A stretch of DNA of 64,000 bases from Biomphalaria glabrata. Lineage: Eukaryota > Mollusca > Gastropoda > Planorbidae. Both the position numbers and the translations under genes were made by a program. Shown here one piece after another: positions 1-12,000 of the stretch (position 1 is the stretch's first letter; each line of letters begins with the position of its first letter). The notes below the pieces were generated by a model. The model worked only from the letters and a program-made list of their open reading frames with translations, did no database searches and was not told where the DNA came from. The stretch is taken from assembly GCF_947242115.1 (NCBI RefSeq), contig NC_074716.1, positions 5,620,001 to 5,684,000 of the forward strand, written 5' to 3'.

Positions 1-1140
1 CTCAACAGCCTCAAGAGAAAAGCTGAGGAGTTCCTTTTGGGCTAACAGGCAGGCTTCAGAGCAGGTAGAAGCACTATTAAACAAATATTTAACATCAGAA
101 TGTTAACTCAAAAATGCCTTTAATGCCAAAAAAAAACTGGTACACAGTTTTATAGACTTCAAAAAAGCCTTTGACCCATTTCGTCATGATGGCATGTGGC
201 AAGTGATTAGGGAGTTCAGCATAGATAAAAACATTATTGATGTTATCAAAGCCTTATATGAAAATGTGAATAGCTCAGTACTTAGTAACAATAATTTTGG
301 AGAAAGTTTTAGCAGCTCTTTTTAACTTGTTTCTGGAGCATATTGTGATGGAAACTCTAGAAGCATTTACTTCTAGCTTGACCATAAATGAGTAGCCTAT
401 TTCCAATCTCAGGTTTGCAGGTAATATACACCTCATTGGAGCAAATGCAGACCAGGTACAAGATTTTACTTTAAAACAGGATGCTGCAGCTAGAGTAAAT
501 GGCATGGAAATCAGTGCAAAAAAAAAAGCAAAATACTAGTTTATGGTTGAGATAGTGAGAGATGTTGTATACTGTTGGGTCAAACATAACAAGAGATAGA
601 TGATCAATTAAGAGATACAAACCTGTTTGAGCTTGGCATCTGCTGCCATAAGTAAATTGTGGAAAATCTGGAGGAGTAACATAACCTTTTAAGTAAAATT
701 AAAACTATATTCATCACTAGTCATCTCTGCACTCCTATATGGTGGTGAAAGTTGGACACTGAACGCTGAGGCTGAAAGAAGAATCCAAGCCTTTGAAAGT
801 AAATGCTACTGAAAAATGCTGGGTGTCAGATAGCAGGAAAAGAAGAAAAATGAGTTTTTTCTTTTACAAGTCAACACTCATGGCTGGCAAAAAATGAAGA
901 AATCCTCAATTCTGTAAAAAGACAAAAGCTGAGCTGGTTTGGTCATAAGTCGCTATCAAAAGTCATTCTTCAAGGTACAGTGGAGGAAGCAGGAAGAAAT
1001 GCTCGTCCAAAGAAAAGCAGGCTGGATAACCTAAAAGAATGAACTGGTCTCCCTCTTGATGTCCTGCTAAGAACAGCTGCTGATATGGAAAAGTGGAGGG
1101 ATTTAGTCAAAGCTCCCTTTTATTGAAAATCAAGAGACAG
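1..1140 (+). mobile_element. decayed non-LTR retrotransposon (LINE) RT fragment
   Basis: Translating the + strand in changing frames gives reverse transcriptase pieces: a QAGFRAG-like block near 45-70, FIDFKKAFD (the first catalytic-aspartate motif) near 155-180, then LLYGGESWTLNAEAERRIQAFE near 735-800 and KVILQGT...LDNLKE near 960-1040. This order matches the RT-to-C-terminal region of endonuclease/RT LINEs common in molluscs. Stops and frame changes are frequent, so it is old and inactive. The left end lies outside the window. It sits in a PAH intron upstream of the first visible exon. A second copy of the same family is at 43985-44690 in CDC5L. Confidence 0.75.
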
Positions 1141-1554
1141 ATGAGATGAATCTTGTTATGCAATTTATTAAACTTCCTCTTACAAAGAAAAATCTAAAAT
1201 ATTATTAGTAAGATCAAAACTTCTTTGGAATTTTAGTAATTAAAAAAAAAATTAAAACTTATTAAAGGCAAAAAGATTTTGTAAATAAAAGTATTATAAG
1301 CTCAAGATTATCCTGTTTCTGTCCATAACTAAGATAAGTCATCAATTACCAAACTAATTGTTTTTCCCTTGGTAATTAAATCATAAAATGATTGCTGAAG
1401 ATATTTTATCCAATTTTAAAATGTCTGTAAATTGTACTTAAATATTTGTTTCTTTGAAATTTCTTTTGTTAATTGAATATTGCAACATTTTTCTGCCAAA
1501 TCATAGAAAAAATTTGCACTGAAAAATAAAATTTTTATTATTCTTTTTCTTTAG

Positions 1555-4500
1555 GTCAACAATTTTCCGAGAACTCATTAAACTTTACCCAACTCATGCG
1601 TGCAGAGAGTTCAATCATGTGTTTCCTCTGTTGATTGACAACTGTGGCTTTCGAGAAGACAACATTCCACAGTTGCAAGATATTTCTGATTTTCTCAAAG
1701 GTAAAGTCATTGAACTGCAGTTATTGTAGTAAACAATTTTTTAAAATTATTATTTCTAAAATCAAAGAATGAATTACTGGTCTGTTTCAAAGAGAAATAA
1801 TAAAGTATGAATCTCAATAACTGTTACATTTATATGTGTATTTATGTTAATGTATGTGGTGTGTGTGTGTTTGTTTGCTTTCTTGTAGTCTCCCTTGTTC
1901 TATTGTTCAGTATGTTCACGTTTTCACGGTTTTCTCTTAAGTGTGTCATTAGTGTGTATTAGACTCTCATGGTTGTTTGTTCTTCTCTTGTTCACGTTAA
2001 TAAAAATGGAGTGTAACATTTAAACATCAGTGTTATTATTGTATTGTGATAATATGACAGTTATTATTAGCTGTTATTATAGTTAACAATTTTTAAAATT
2101 ATTATTTCTAAAATCAAAGAATGAATTACTGGTCTATTTTAAAGTCAAATTATAAAGTATGACTCTCAATAACCATTTCAAAGATAAATCGAGTTCATCT
2201 ATTGATTATTGTGAAACTTTTGGCCCTTGTTTTTATTACTCCCTTTTTCTTTCATCCTAGTATCAAATCAAAATCTTTGGAGGTATTTTAAGTGATGCAT
2301 CAGTTTGACAGTCTTTATTGTGCTTTATCTTGTAGACTTCTTGCATAAAAAATAAAAGCTTTACAAACCTTTCAACAAGGATGCCTTTATTCACCTTTGC
2401 TTTACAAACCTTTGAACAAGCATGCCTTTATTCACCTTCAGAAAATGCTGATTTGACATTTACTTCATTACAGATTGCACTGGGTTTTCTCTCAGACCTG
2501 TGGCTGGACTTCTCTCATCTCGTGACTTTTTGGCTGGCTTGGCCTTCAGGGTATTCCACTCTACACAGTACATACGTCATGGCTCTAAACCAATGTACAC
2601 TCCAGAACCGTAAGTAACAGATTTTTCTTCTCCAGTAAATGTGTCTGGGGACGGTGCTGAGTGGCAGAAAATGCATAGCTATTCATGAGATGGCCCAGTT
2701 CAAATCCCACCTTTGATCTAAATATAGGCAGCATGGAAACCTTCCTCAAAAAAAAAAAAAGGTTACAAGTTTTTCTAGCTTACCACAGTATGAGGATAGT
2801 CCTAAGGCTATACGTTACAAGGTCCAGGTCAAACTGTTGTACACAGTACATTACTGTATAGCAATAAATATTATTAGGAAAGTCTTGGATTAGGAAACTT
2901 GGATGTGCTAGATGCTGCTGCTTGTTGTAGTCAATTTCTTTGAAAAAAAGAGAGAAACTGAATAGAAGTTCACATCTTTCTTCTTATACTGAAATTTTAC
3001 TATTCTGATTTAAAGTATATATATATATATATATATATGCATGTCCACCAATCTATTTCATTCATCAATAATTACACAATCTGGATCTAGGAGCTAGTTA
3101 AGATAAACAAACTTAAGAACTCTTCTATTTTGACGTATGTTATTATTTAGAAGATTAACAGTAACATTTTATAGTTCAACTGTAAAAGTTAGAAAATATA
3201 ACATTTATTTGTGTGTTTATGGTATTTAACAAAAACTGAAATATTCTACACCATAAAATTAATATTATTGGTCCTTAAAACAAAATTTGTTTTTATGTTA
3301 TTCTTATTTACAAAGATCAGCTGGAAACAATGTAAATAAGGTCAAAATAATTAGGTTCATCTTTATCTGTTTAACATATTCTCAATGTATAAAACACTTT
3401 GATACCAGTTTTCAACTTAACATATTTTTCTATTGCATTTTTCCAGAGATATTTGCCATGAAGTACTAGGCCACGTACCACTGTTTGCTGACCCATCCTT
3501 TGCTCAGTTCTCTCAGGAAATCGGTCTAGCTAGTCTTGGTGCACCTGATGATTACATCAAGAAACTTGCCACAGTAAGTTGAGAATTACATTTGTTTTCA
3601 TTTCCATAGCATTGATCTTATTCTGGTGTCAGTTGAACTGTTTGAACTTCTAAAGCTGTTGTGTTGACTGGGTTCCCCATTGTTGATCATTTTTTAAAAT
3701 GGTGACTGCCTACAGCCAGTAAGTCAAATCTAGGGTTTGATTTTTTAATATTTAAATTATAGGCTTTTTATTGTATTATTGGGAAGTGATGTGGTAACGA
3801 GCTAGGCCTTTGAACCATGTGGTCTTGAGTTCAAATCCTGGTGTCGACTGGAATTTTTAACATCAGAATTTTTAGGATGCTCCTGAATCCCTAATTGGTA
3901 CTTTACTTACATTGGGGAAAGTTGGCAGTTGGTTGTTGTGCTGGCCTCATGACACAATATTAAACTGTTGACAATTGAAACAGATAAGCTTTACACCATC
4001 TCCCCCCATCTGCATAGATTGCAGGGTCTGAAATGGGTATCTTTACTTTTATTTGATATTTTATTTTGAGTGAAAATGATCATGTGACTTGCGTTATTTA
4101 TGTAACAGTGTCCATGTTATATAAGACCCACAATTACAATGAACTTAAGTAATGCTCAATGTTGTGTGTAATTCTCTGTGATCAGTGGATGTTGATTTTA
4201 TGCGATGTTTTTTCACAGCTGTACTGGTTCACTGTTGAGTTTGGTCTGTGCAGACAAGAAGGACAGTTGAAAGCTTATGGAGCTGGACTCCTGTCATCAT
4301 TTGGAGAATTAGAGGTATTTAATGCAGTTATAATTTTGTGTACTCTCTGATCTAGTTGATAACTAAGACAGGAGACACATTGAAATAGCCAACAGATGTA
4401 GAAAATATAATTCAGTGATTGAAAATGTGCTACTAATCTCCATAATTAAAGCAATACCAAATTTACATTAGTTTTCGAGTATGATTTACTTGTCTTTAAT

Positions 4501-6757
4501 TAAGAATGCAGACATTTTATATAGATAGCTAAATATATATATATAAAGAGGGAGAGATTTCTTATTTTGGGTTTTGTAAATTGTGTTGCCTACGTACAAG
4601 AAATAGTTTTATTGTATTATACTACACTACTTTCAGTACTGTCTGAGTGATAAGCCTCAGGTCCTTCCATTTGATCCACTGAAGACTTGTGAACAAGAGT
4701 ACCCAATCACTTCATTCCAACCTGTTTACTTTGTGGCTGACAGTTTTGATTCTGCCAAAGTGAAACTAAAGTAAGTCTTTGATGATATCCTTGCTCTTGT
4801 AGCTAGTTGACTCCGGATGTAGGAATATTTGTTTTTTTGTTTAAGATTAGAAAGTTATTTCTTTTATGAAAGGGCAAGAACGAGATATATGGTCTTTATT
4901 TTATTTTTTTTACAACACACAAAATAGTAGTTTGAGATATCAACTAACTTTTAACTCTAATCTATTGTCTAGCATTCAATCATGCTCCATCTTCTATAAA
5001 ATCAGTTTTACTTGGCTTAATATGTGTGCAATTGTTTCTATCTTAATACTATATAATAATTTGAACTGATTAGAAATATGATAAATGTCACAATTGTTAA
5101 ATCCAATTAAAACAGAGCGTATTCTATTATAAATACCTGAATTGCGTAGGACATAATTATCTTCTTTTTTTAAGTAACGTCTGTAATATATAAGACAAGA
5201 AGATAACATATAAAACTGATAGCTATGAATGTTCAGATTATGGACAAGAAGTTTCATCTAGTTTGTTTGATAAGGTGAAGTATTAGAAGCAAAGAACATA
5301 GGTTTAGATTAACAGAAACATGTGTGTTTGAAGGTGTAGGGAAAATGGTGAGAAATTCTTGAACTGAGATCTCAAACAAGTTGAAGGTAGCAGAGTTAAA
5401 AATTCTCAACCTAATAAAACTTCCAGTCTCACTTTGGTTGATTTAAGCTAAGAATGACAGTCTTATTTTCGGTCTGCCATAACAGGCCATATCACTAACA
5501 GATCTAGACACAGATTTGATGTTTACATTTTTTTTCTTATCTATGCTAGTTAGAACAAATGGAAGTACCTGAGGCTTAGCCATTGCCTAATGCTTGGCAA
5601 GGTTGCTGTTTCCACGGTTTACTAGTTTATGCCCTGGTTGGAGCAGTCCCTTATTTTCGTTTCATTTAATTCCCCCATTTCTCTCATAAAAAATGTATTC
5701 CCTAGTGCTGCCACAAGTAATATGTATGCATCACTCATTGTTTCAGCATTTAGCTTCACCTTTGTAGTTAGGACAATAGGTCATCTTCTTTCACCTTTGT
5801 AGTTAGGACAATAGGTCATCTTCTTTCACCTTTGTAGTTAGGACAATAGGTCATCTTCTTTCACCTTTGTAGTTAGGACAATAGGTCATCTTTTTCCACC
5901 TTTGTAGATAGAACAATAGGTCATCTTCTTTCACCTTTGTAGTTAGAAGAATAGATCATCTTTCTTCACCTATTTATTTGGACAATAGGTCATCATCTTT
6001 TACCTTTGTAGTTAAAACAATAGGTCCTCCATTTATTTTTAGCTTACATTTCTTTCTCTAACTCTTGTCTTTCAAATTAAACATGTTACTCTTGTTTCTC
6101 TATAGACAATTTGCTGCAACCATCCCAAGACCATTCAGTGTCCGCTACAATCCCTACACCCAGAGTGTGGAAGTCATCAACAGTAAACAGCAAATTATCA
6201 ACCTGACTAAAGACATCAAAGGTACAGTCATGTTTTGGCTATGTTAGTCCCCAATAAACTTCTTACAATCATTGTGAATGTCTTTTTCACTAGTAGTCAT
6301 GGCAAATACTTGCAGATGGTCTATAGCTCGGTTCAAAGCACAAATGTTACATATAATGAATGTCTCTTTCCATCTGTAGTTTCACCTTTTTGGTATTTCT
6401 TTGGCCATGAAGTCTATAAATAAATGATATATGATGGGTCTTTTTTTTCATTTTAATTTTTTTGTCACAGTGTTGATTGACTAGAGATTTTCATTTATAA
6501 TATTTTATAAACTCAGGTTAAATAAATTATAAGTGTATTTTAAAAACATCTAGCTTTTATGAAAGCGGCATGATATGAATGAAAATTTTACATGAAAAAA
6601 AATAGTTTCCAACATGTACTTGTAATTTTAATACATCTCCTTTATAAATATTTTCTTAATTACATTAAAGTAAAGACTTTTAACATATTTTCTTAAAAAT
6701 GTTATTATAGGTGATCTATCTCTATTGGAAGATGCTATTGCTAAAATTGAATCCTAA
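1555..6757 (+). CDS. PAH: phenylalanine-4-hydroxylase, 3' seven exons (5' part outside the window)
   Basis: PAH converts L-phenylalanine to L-tyrosine with O2, tetrahydrobiopterin and non-haem iron in the cytosol. Exons read as 1555-1700, 2474-2609, 3447-3573, 4219-4314, 4637-4770, 6106-6221 and 6711-6757 (TAA), all AG/GT bounded with matching phases. The first base completes a split Trp codon, corresponding to about residue 187 of the human enzyme. Exon 1 gives [20 protein letters not shown]. Exon 2 carries the pterin loop [18 protein letters not shown] and [14 protein letters not shown]. Exon 3 has [11 protein letters not shown] with both iron-binding histidines, and exon 4 has TVEFGLC with the iron-binding glutamate. 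PAH-type residues ([29 protein letters not shown]) favour PAH over tryptophan or tyrosine hydroxylase. The C-terminal tetramerisation helix is present and ends IAKIES. The N-terminal ACT regulatory domain would lie upstream of the window. Nothing visible is broken. Confidence 0.96.
1729..2173. repeat. 93-bp direct repeat flanking a ~260-bp insert
   Basis: Bases 1729-1821 and 2082-2173 are near-identical copies (about 8-9 differences) sharing AATCAAAGAATGAATTACTG and the CTCAATAAC end. Between them is a T-rich insert, 1822-2081, ending in an AATAAAAATGG-type stretch. The arrangement resembles a retroposed insert with an unusually long target-site duplication, in PAH intron DNA. It could also be a tandem duplication with later insertion. 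Confidence 0.6.
2640..2860 (+). mobile_element. tRNA-derived SINE, family C (old copy)
   Basis: A tRNA-like head with an A-box-like GGTGCTGAGTGG and a B-box-like CAGTTCAAATCCC is followed by GGCAGCATGGAAACCT and an A-run. The same head-to-body junction recurs at 12616-12800. It lies in the PAH intron after the exon ending at 2609. Divergence suggests age. Confidence 0.6.
3780..4045 (+). mobile_element. tRNA-derived SINE, family B (diverged copy)
   Basis: The head shows GAGTTCAAATCCTGGTG (B box) followed by GACTGGAATTTTTAAC, then GGTACTTTACTTACATTGGGG, GTTGTGCTGGCCTCATGACA and a tail reading GGGTCTGAAATGGGTATCTT. The segments are in the same order as the much better preserved copy at 51826-52097. 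It lies in a PAH intron. Confidence 0.7.
5757..6030 (+). repeat. 35-bp tandem repeat, about 8 copies
   Basis: The unit contains CACCTTTGTAGTTAGGACAA then TAGGTCATCTTCTTT. The first four units are essentially identical; later units accumulate substitutions (for example TAGATAGAACAA and TATTTATTTGGACAA). It lies in the PAH intron just upstream of the exon starting at 6106 and adds a pyrimidine-rich bias there. Confidence 0.9.
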
Positions 6758-7600
6758 ATACACAACTGAAGGATAGAACTTGGAATGTTTTACATCAGCC
6801 AGGAAAACCAATGACTTTACAGAGTCTATGTTACTGATTAACATGCAGGACTAGATTAGATATAAAACTATTTGCTCATATGTACAGGAATGAAGTGGAT
6901 TGATTGATAAGAAGTAAATAAACATTAATTAAATTGACACATGAATCTGAAGCAGAGGAACACAGAATTTTCAAGAAAAAAAAGTTTGCTTTAAGTCAAA
7001 TGGTTGTATTTTTGGAATGACTATTTGGTATACAATTTTAAATATGTATTACATCGCATTTATATAAATATATTAGCGGGATATTACCCGCGGGCCTTAG
7101 TTTGTGTATCATTGATCTAGCGCCATGTTTCCTTACATCTATTATAAAGTACTTTGAAAATGGGCTTACCCGATTAGTTGAAAAGTTTCTTTCTTTGGGT
7201 ATTTTTTTTAATTTTCAAGGCCTTTTTGTGGGAGAGACATTTAACATTCGCTACAGTCTCCACGGTGATCTAATGAACATCATGTCAAATTTTATCGATT
7301 GGTCAAACAGTTTTGATTTCTATTCAGGACATATATATGTATTCATACTCACTCCTTACATTGTGCTTTATATATTATATTTTTTTAAGGTTGGTGTATA
7401 ATGTCAGGGCATTGTGTTCAGTAATATTTTTGAGATTCAAATATCTATTTTTGTAAAAAAAAAATTATTTAATGCTGTTACAAGTTGTTTGACATGTATT
7501 TTTATTGTAATAAATTATATATCATTATTATATGTGCCTTGTATTCCAGTGGAAATGGGAAATTTAATTACTGAAAAACAAATGTCTAACACAAAATAAA
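6758..7600 (+). terminator. PAH 3' UTR with poly(A) signals and embedded repeat relics
   Basis: AT-rich sequence follows the PAH stop. AATAAA hexamers occur near 6916 and at 7595-7600; the latter is a plausible distal cleavage signal. Inside it, 6772-6870 (CAGCCAGGAAAACCAATGAC, then AACATGCAGGACTAG) matches the 3' tail of the Jockey-like LINE at 61990-63080. Bases 7076-7118 (ACCCGCGGGCCTTAG then TATCATTGATCTAG) look like a hAT end, compare 56995-57062. The 3' UTR extent is inferred. Confidence 0.6.
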
Positions 7601-9018
7601 ATTTTGATTCAATGTTTCTTTATTGTTTTTATTTATAATTTATAAAGAATGATACTAATTTACACACAGTGTATTTACATGAAACAATGACAAATACATC
7701 AGAGAGAGAATGTTGGGGGGTACCTATTTTATGTGAAATACATGTCGAAACCTATCACCTTCATAATGAAGGTGTGACTTTTAACTCATTGCAGATTTAC
7801 TAAAAATATTCTGCATGTTCGCTTTATTACCACAAAAAAGTCAAATACCTAGATGGACTTCATGTAAAATAATGTGACATTCATTGACTAGCAAAGCCTC
7901 AAAAGTAGAATTAGAGTATGAAAGTCTATTCCATAAGTTTATATACATCAGATAAATAGAGTGACACCAATAAAATCTACTTCAATTAAACTACTAATTA
8001 TAGTCCATTTTAGCTGTTTAGCACTTAATTACAAGAACAGTAGTCACATAGATTATATTAGGATCAGTGCTGGATTTTCCTATAAGCAACAGAAGCTATT
8101 GCTTTGAGCCCCCGCTTGTGATATTTTCAATCATTTGAAGAAAGCAAAAAAAAATTGCCTTATGTTTATTAAATTATTATATCAAAAAGCTTAGGGCCTT
8201 ATCAAGGCTAATTCTGGACCTGATTAGGATCAATTTGACAAAACTGTGTCATGCACCATATTCCCAGTCAATTTATTTTTAAGAGATTTTTCTTTTTAAT
8301 TATTATTATTATTATTTAAGGTAAATGCAAATGTCAAAAATATGTGAGTTAAATTGTGTAACATACCTAGACTTCATCTGATTGTATGCCTAAATTTGTA
8401 CAATATTTTCATAACTGGACCTAAGATGATGGATTGTTAAGGAATGACAAAATGTGATATGAAAAATGAAAGTCAAGATATATGTACTTCTGAACAACAA
8501 AAAAAACTATTACTTTCAAGCCCAAGAGAAATCTTATGTAAGAAGAATCAGCTTTGTCAATGAGACATCTTAGAATTTAAAAAAAATTCAATAATAGCAT
8601 TCTACGTAAACTGCTAGCAGCAATGGCCATAACTATCTTTATATCGGTTATATAATAATGCTCATTAATTGTATGAATGACAAAAGAAACGCAGATATGG
8701 AACAATGTAAAATAAATATATAACCCTAATTAGATGGCTCAACATTAAACTTACACCAAATCTCAACATCATTTCAAGATTTGTTCTTAAACTATTAATT
8801 TTTTGTTCCACTGTGTTAAGTGCATACATGATGCTTTAGTTTATGCACAAGCACTAAAAAGAATTTAGTAATAAACATTTGATTAAATGCCTTTACGTAG
8901 TCATCAACTGAATGAACCAATGGACATTGCATTGCATGATTGTAAAAAAAAAACAGAGACATGAAAGCAATGGTAGGATTTATACTATACAGCCAATATG
9001 TGATAGGAATACAAAATC
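7601..9018. other. convergent intergenic interval between PAH and IST1
   Basis: No coding exon is visible. The interval is AT-rich with short ORFs only, and holds one small hAT-type MITE (8065-8222). The IST1 3' UTR must lie in its right part, because IST1 is transcribed leftward and stops at 9019. Confidence 0.6.
8065..8222. mobile_element. 158-bp hAT-like MITE with 8-bp TSD
   Basis: The ends are CAGTGCTGGATTTTCC at the left and GGCTAATTCTGGACCTG at the right, imperfect inverted repeats beginning CAG. The 8-bp direct repeat ATTAGGAT flanks it exactly (8057-8064 and 8223-8230). An 8-bp duplication and CAG-type termini are hallmarks of hAT transposons. It is too short to encode transposase. 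Confidence 0.8.
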
Positions 9019-12000
9019 TTATTTCTTTTTCTTTAACTGTTCAAACCTTCGAGTGAGGTCATCAAAGTCAACATCTTCCCCAGAGTTTCCCCCCACAGAG
9101 TTGCCAAGATCTGGGAGCGTATTACTAGGAACTGTTGGTAACTCTGGGAACACATCTTCCTTACCTAATAGATTAATAAAAGAAAACAAAGAAAAACATA
9201 AAAAAAAAATAATATAAAAAAAACAAAGCTAATGTGTAATTGTATAGATTAGTTTGGATCAGTCAAGTAATTATACCTATGACAGACATAATAAATCTGT
9301 GCGATAAGAAATATTTTTACCAATTGTTTTTCTTTAATGTGCTTTGAACCTTGAGAAAGGGGGAGGGAAGAAGTGGGTATCTTGTGCAAATTTCAGCTTA
9401 ATCCAAGATTGGGTGTGGGAGAAATAAGGTGTACAAACTTTTTGCCAAACAGACAGAGTGAGTTGATAAAAGCTTTGTAAACAGTAATTTATACAAGTCT
9501 ACAGAGATATCTTTAGCCAAATAACAAAAGGTAATAAAATCTGGGTATTGCTTCATTCAATTATTAAATTATACCTAATTTTGAAACTGGACATAAACAC
9601 TAGAAGATAAATGACTAAAATTTCAATGAATGCTTGCTGTAACTGCTTGCTATTGAATATAATATACATTTTATTACTACTCTCTTCAAAAAGAAAAAAA
9701 AACAGCTACAGTCTGTAGAAATAACTGAAAATGATTTAAAAATGCCATTTTAATGAACTGAAATTAAGAATGGGTAAAAGTTTTTTATAAAGACAAGGAA
9801 ATCATTGAGGGTTAAAAAAAGGTTTTGTTGAAAATGGATTTGCTGTAAAAATAATTGCAACTAATAATAAATAATTAGTTGTTGTTTTTTTAAATTGTGG
9901 AAATCTTTCAAAAAGAAATGTGATGATGGCCCACAGAGTCACAGAAATAGGGAATTAGTCTAGTAATTATTTTTTTTATAGTGAACTCTCTCTTATAATG
10001 GTATGAAAAATACAGTAATAAAAGCAATTAGGCAAAAAGTAAAGCAATTTCACAAGAAGTAAGGATTTGGCGGATTCAGAGATAGAAAGAAAAAAATACC
10101 TGGCGATGGTTCCTTCTTAAATATCTGCATGCAAACATGGTCTGAATTAATTTTTGGGCACAAACGTTATAATTAACAAAAACTGAACACATGCAAATAG
10201 AATTTAAAATATTCCACATTTTCCAAATGGAAACAAAATTGAAGCTCGACAGGTGATGTCCATTACCACATGGTTTCATTTATAACTAGAAAATCAACTT
10301 TTTTCCAATGGATCATCATCACAAATGTTAAAAGGAAAGAGAGATGTTAAATGTGTAGGAGGACAGAAAGCTAAATTGAAAATGGTGTTATCACAAGCTG
10401 TCAGCAAGAGAAAGAATAAAAGGTTCATGTAACAATATCTATGCCTTACTGACTTTAAGTACCTTCCAATGTCTTTATGGATATAAACTAGGGCTTTATC
10501 ACCAAGCACTGATAACATTATTATTTAATAGAAGAACTATCCAAAGATATTTATAAAGCATATTACAAAGCATACTGAGATAATTTTAGTAGTTGGCAAT
10601 GAAATTATTCTCATTTTGTTATTATATTAATTCAAAAGCCTACTATTTTTAAACGTTCATTCTACTTCTGAATATTTCTGAGAACAATCAGATATGTTTG
10701 AAAATTTTTCTTTTTGCTAATAAATTTGAGAGTTGTTGCTTTGTTCATTCTTTGCACTAGAGCCGGTGTCCTAAATAAGTAACTTTAAAAATATAGCACT
10801 CATTTGTTACTTGTTTTTTTTTGGTTTTTTTTTTGGGGGGGGGGGGGGGAGAGTTGTCCCCCTCTTTGATATGTTAATTATGAATTTTAGATAAAATAGT
10901 AACAACATTAAAAGAATCAATTCATCAATATATATAAAATTTCATGATAAGTTATGTATAGTTAATGTGCATCATGATAAACAATGCATAGTTACTGTAC
11001 CTATTATTAAGTGACGTATATGTAATAGTTAATGTACCTCATAATAAATAAGCAGATTGTAGTTAATGTACCTCAAGATAGGTGATATATAGTTAATGTA
11101 TATCATGATAAGCAATGTATATCATGATAAGCAATGTATATCATGATAAGCAATGTATAGTTAATGTATATCATGATAAGCAGTGTATAGTTAATGTGAA
11201 AGACAATGCCTTACTTTGATGTGGTCGAGCTGGTGGCACAGAGACAGATGGCGCTGTGGGATAAGGCGGCTTTGTGGTGTTGCTGTAAAGCTGATCAAAA
11301 TTAGGGGGCCCAGGAGGTGCAGAGTGAGCCCCTGAGTTGTATGCTGGGGGCTGGTTAGGTGTGTAGGCACTGAAACCACCATGTGGTGCCTGACTTGGGA
11401 GAGGGGGTGGTGCACCTCCTCCACCTATGGGTGCTGGTGGAAAATGCTGGGAAAAAAAACAAGTATAAGTTTTAGTATTAGATTCTTAAATAAATTTTTG
11501 TATTGGTCACAAACAGAAAGAAATGATACTTTGAAAGGTTACAATTTTTTTACAGTGTTTACAGCACAAAATGGCTTTAGTTTGAATAAATCCTTTATCC
11601 TTCCTACATTTTACATATTCTAAGTTTAGGTATTTACTTCAAAGAAGTAACTTTTTTTTCTTTGATTTATATATATATCAAACTAAACTAATTGAAAACT
11701 TATATTAGTCTGAAGACAAACTGTATAAGTAATTAATTAACACATGGATTCTGATAGAGTTATATTTTAAATTTAAAAAAAAAATGTTTCTGATCGACAA
11801 GCATTAGACAGTTTTAAAAAGCATCTACTCTAAAAGGATTTTAAATATTTAAGATCCCCTTTTTAAGGGCATAATTATTAAAAACAATTTAATGGCAACA
11901 CAATCATATAAAAGTTGTCAAGTCATAGTTATTTGTACCATGGGTCCAGAAGGAGACATAGGATAATTCAAGGGTTGTGGGACTCCCATGCCACCTTTAG

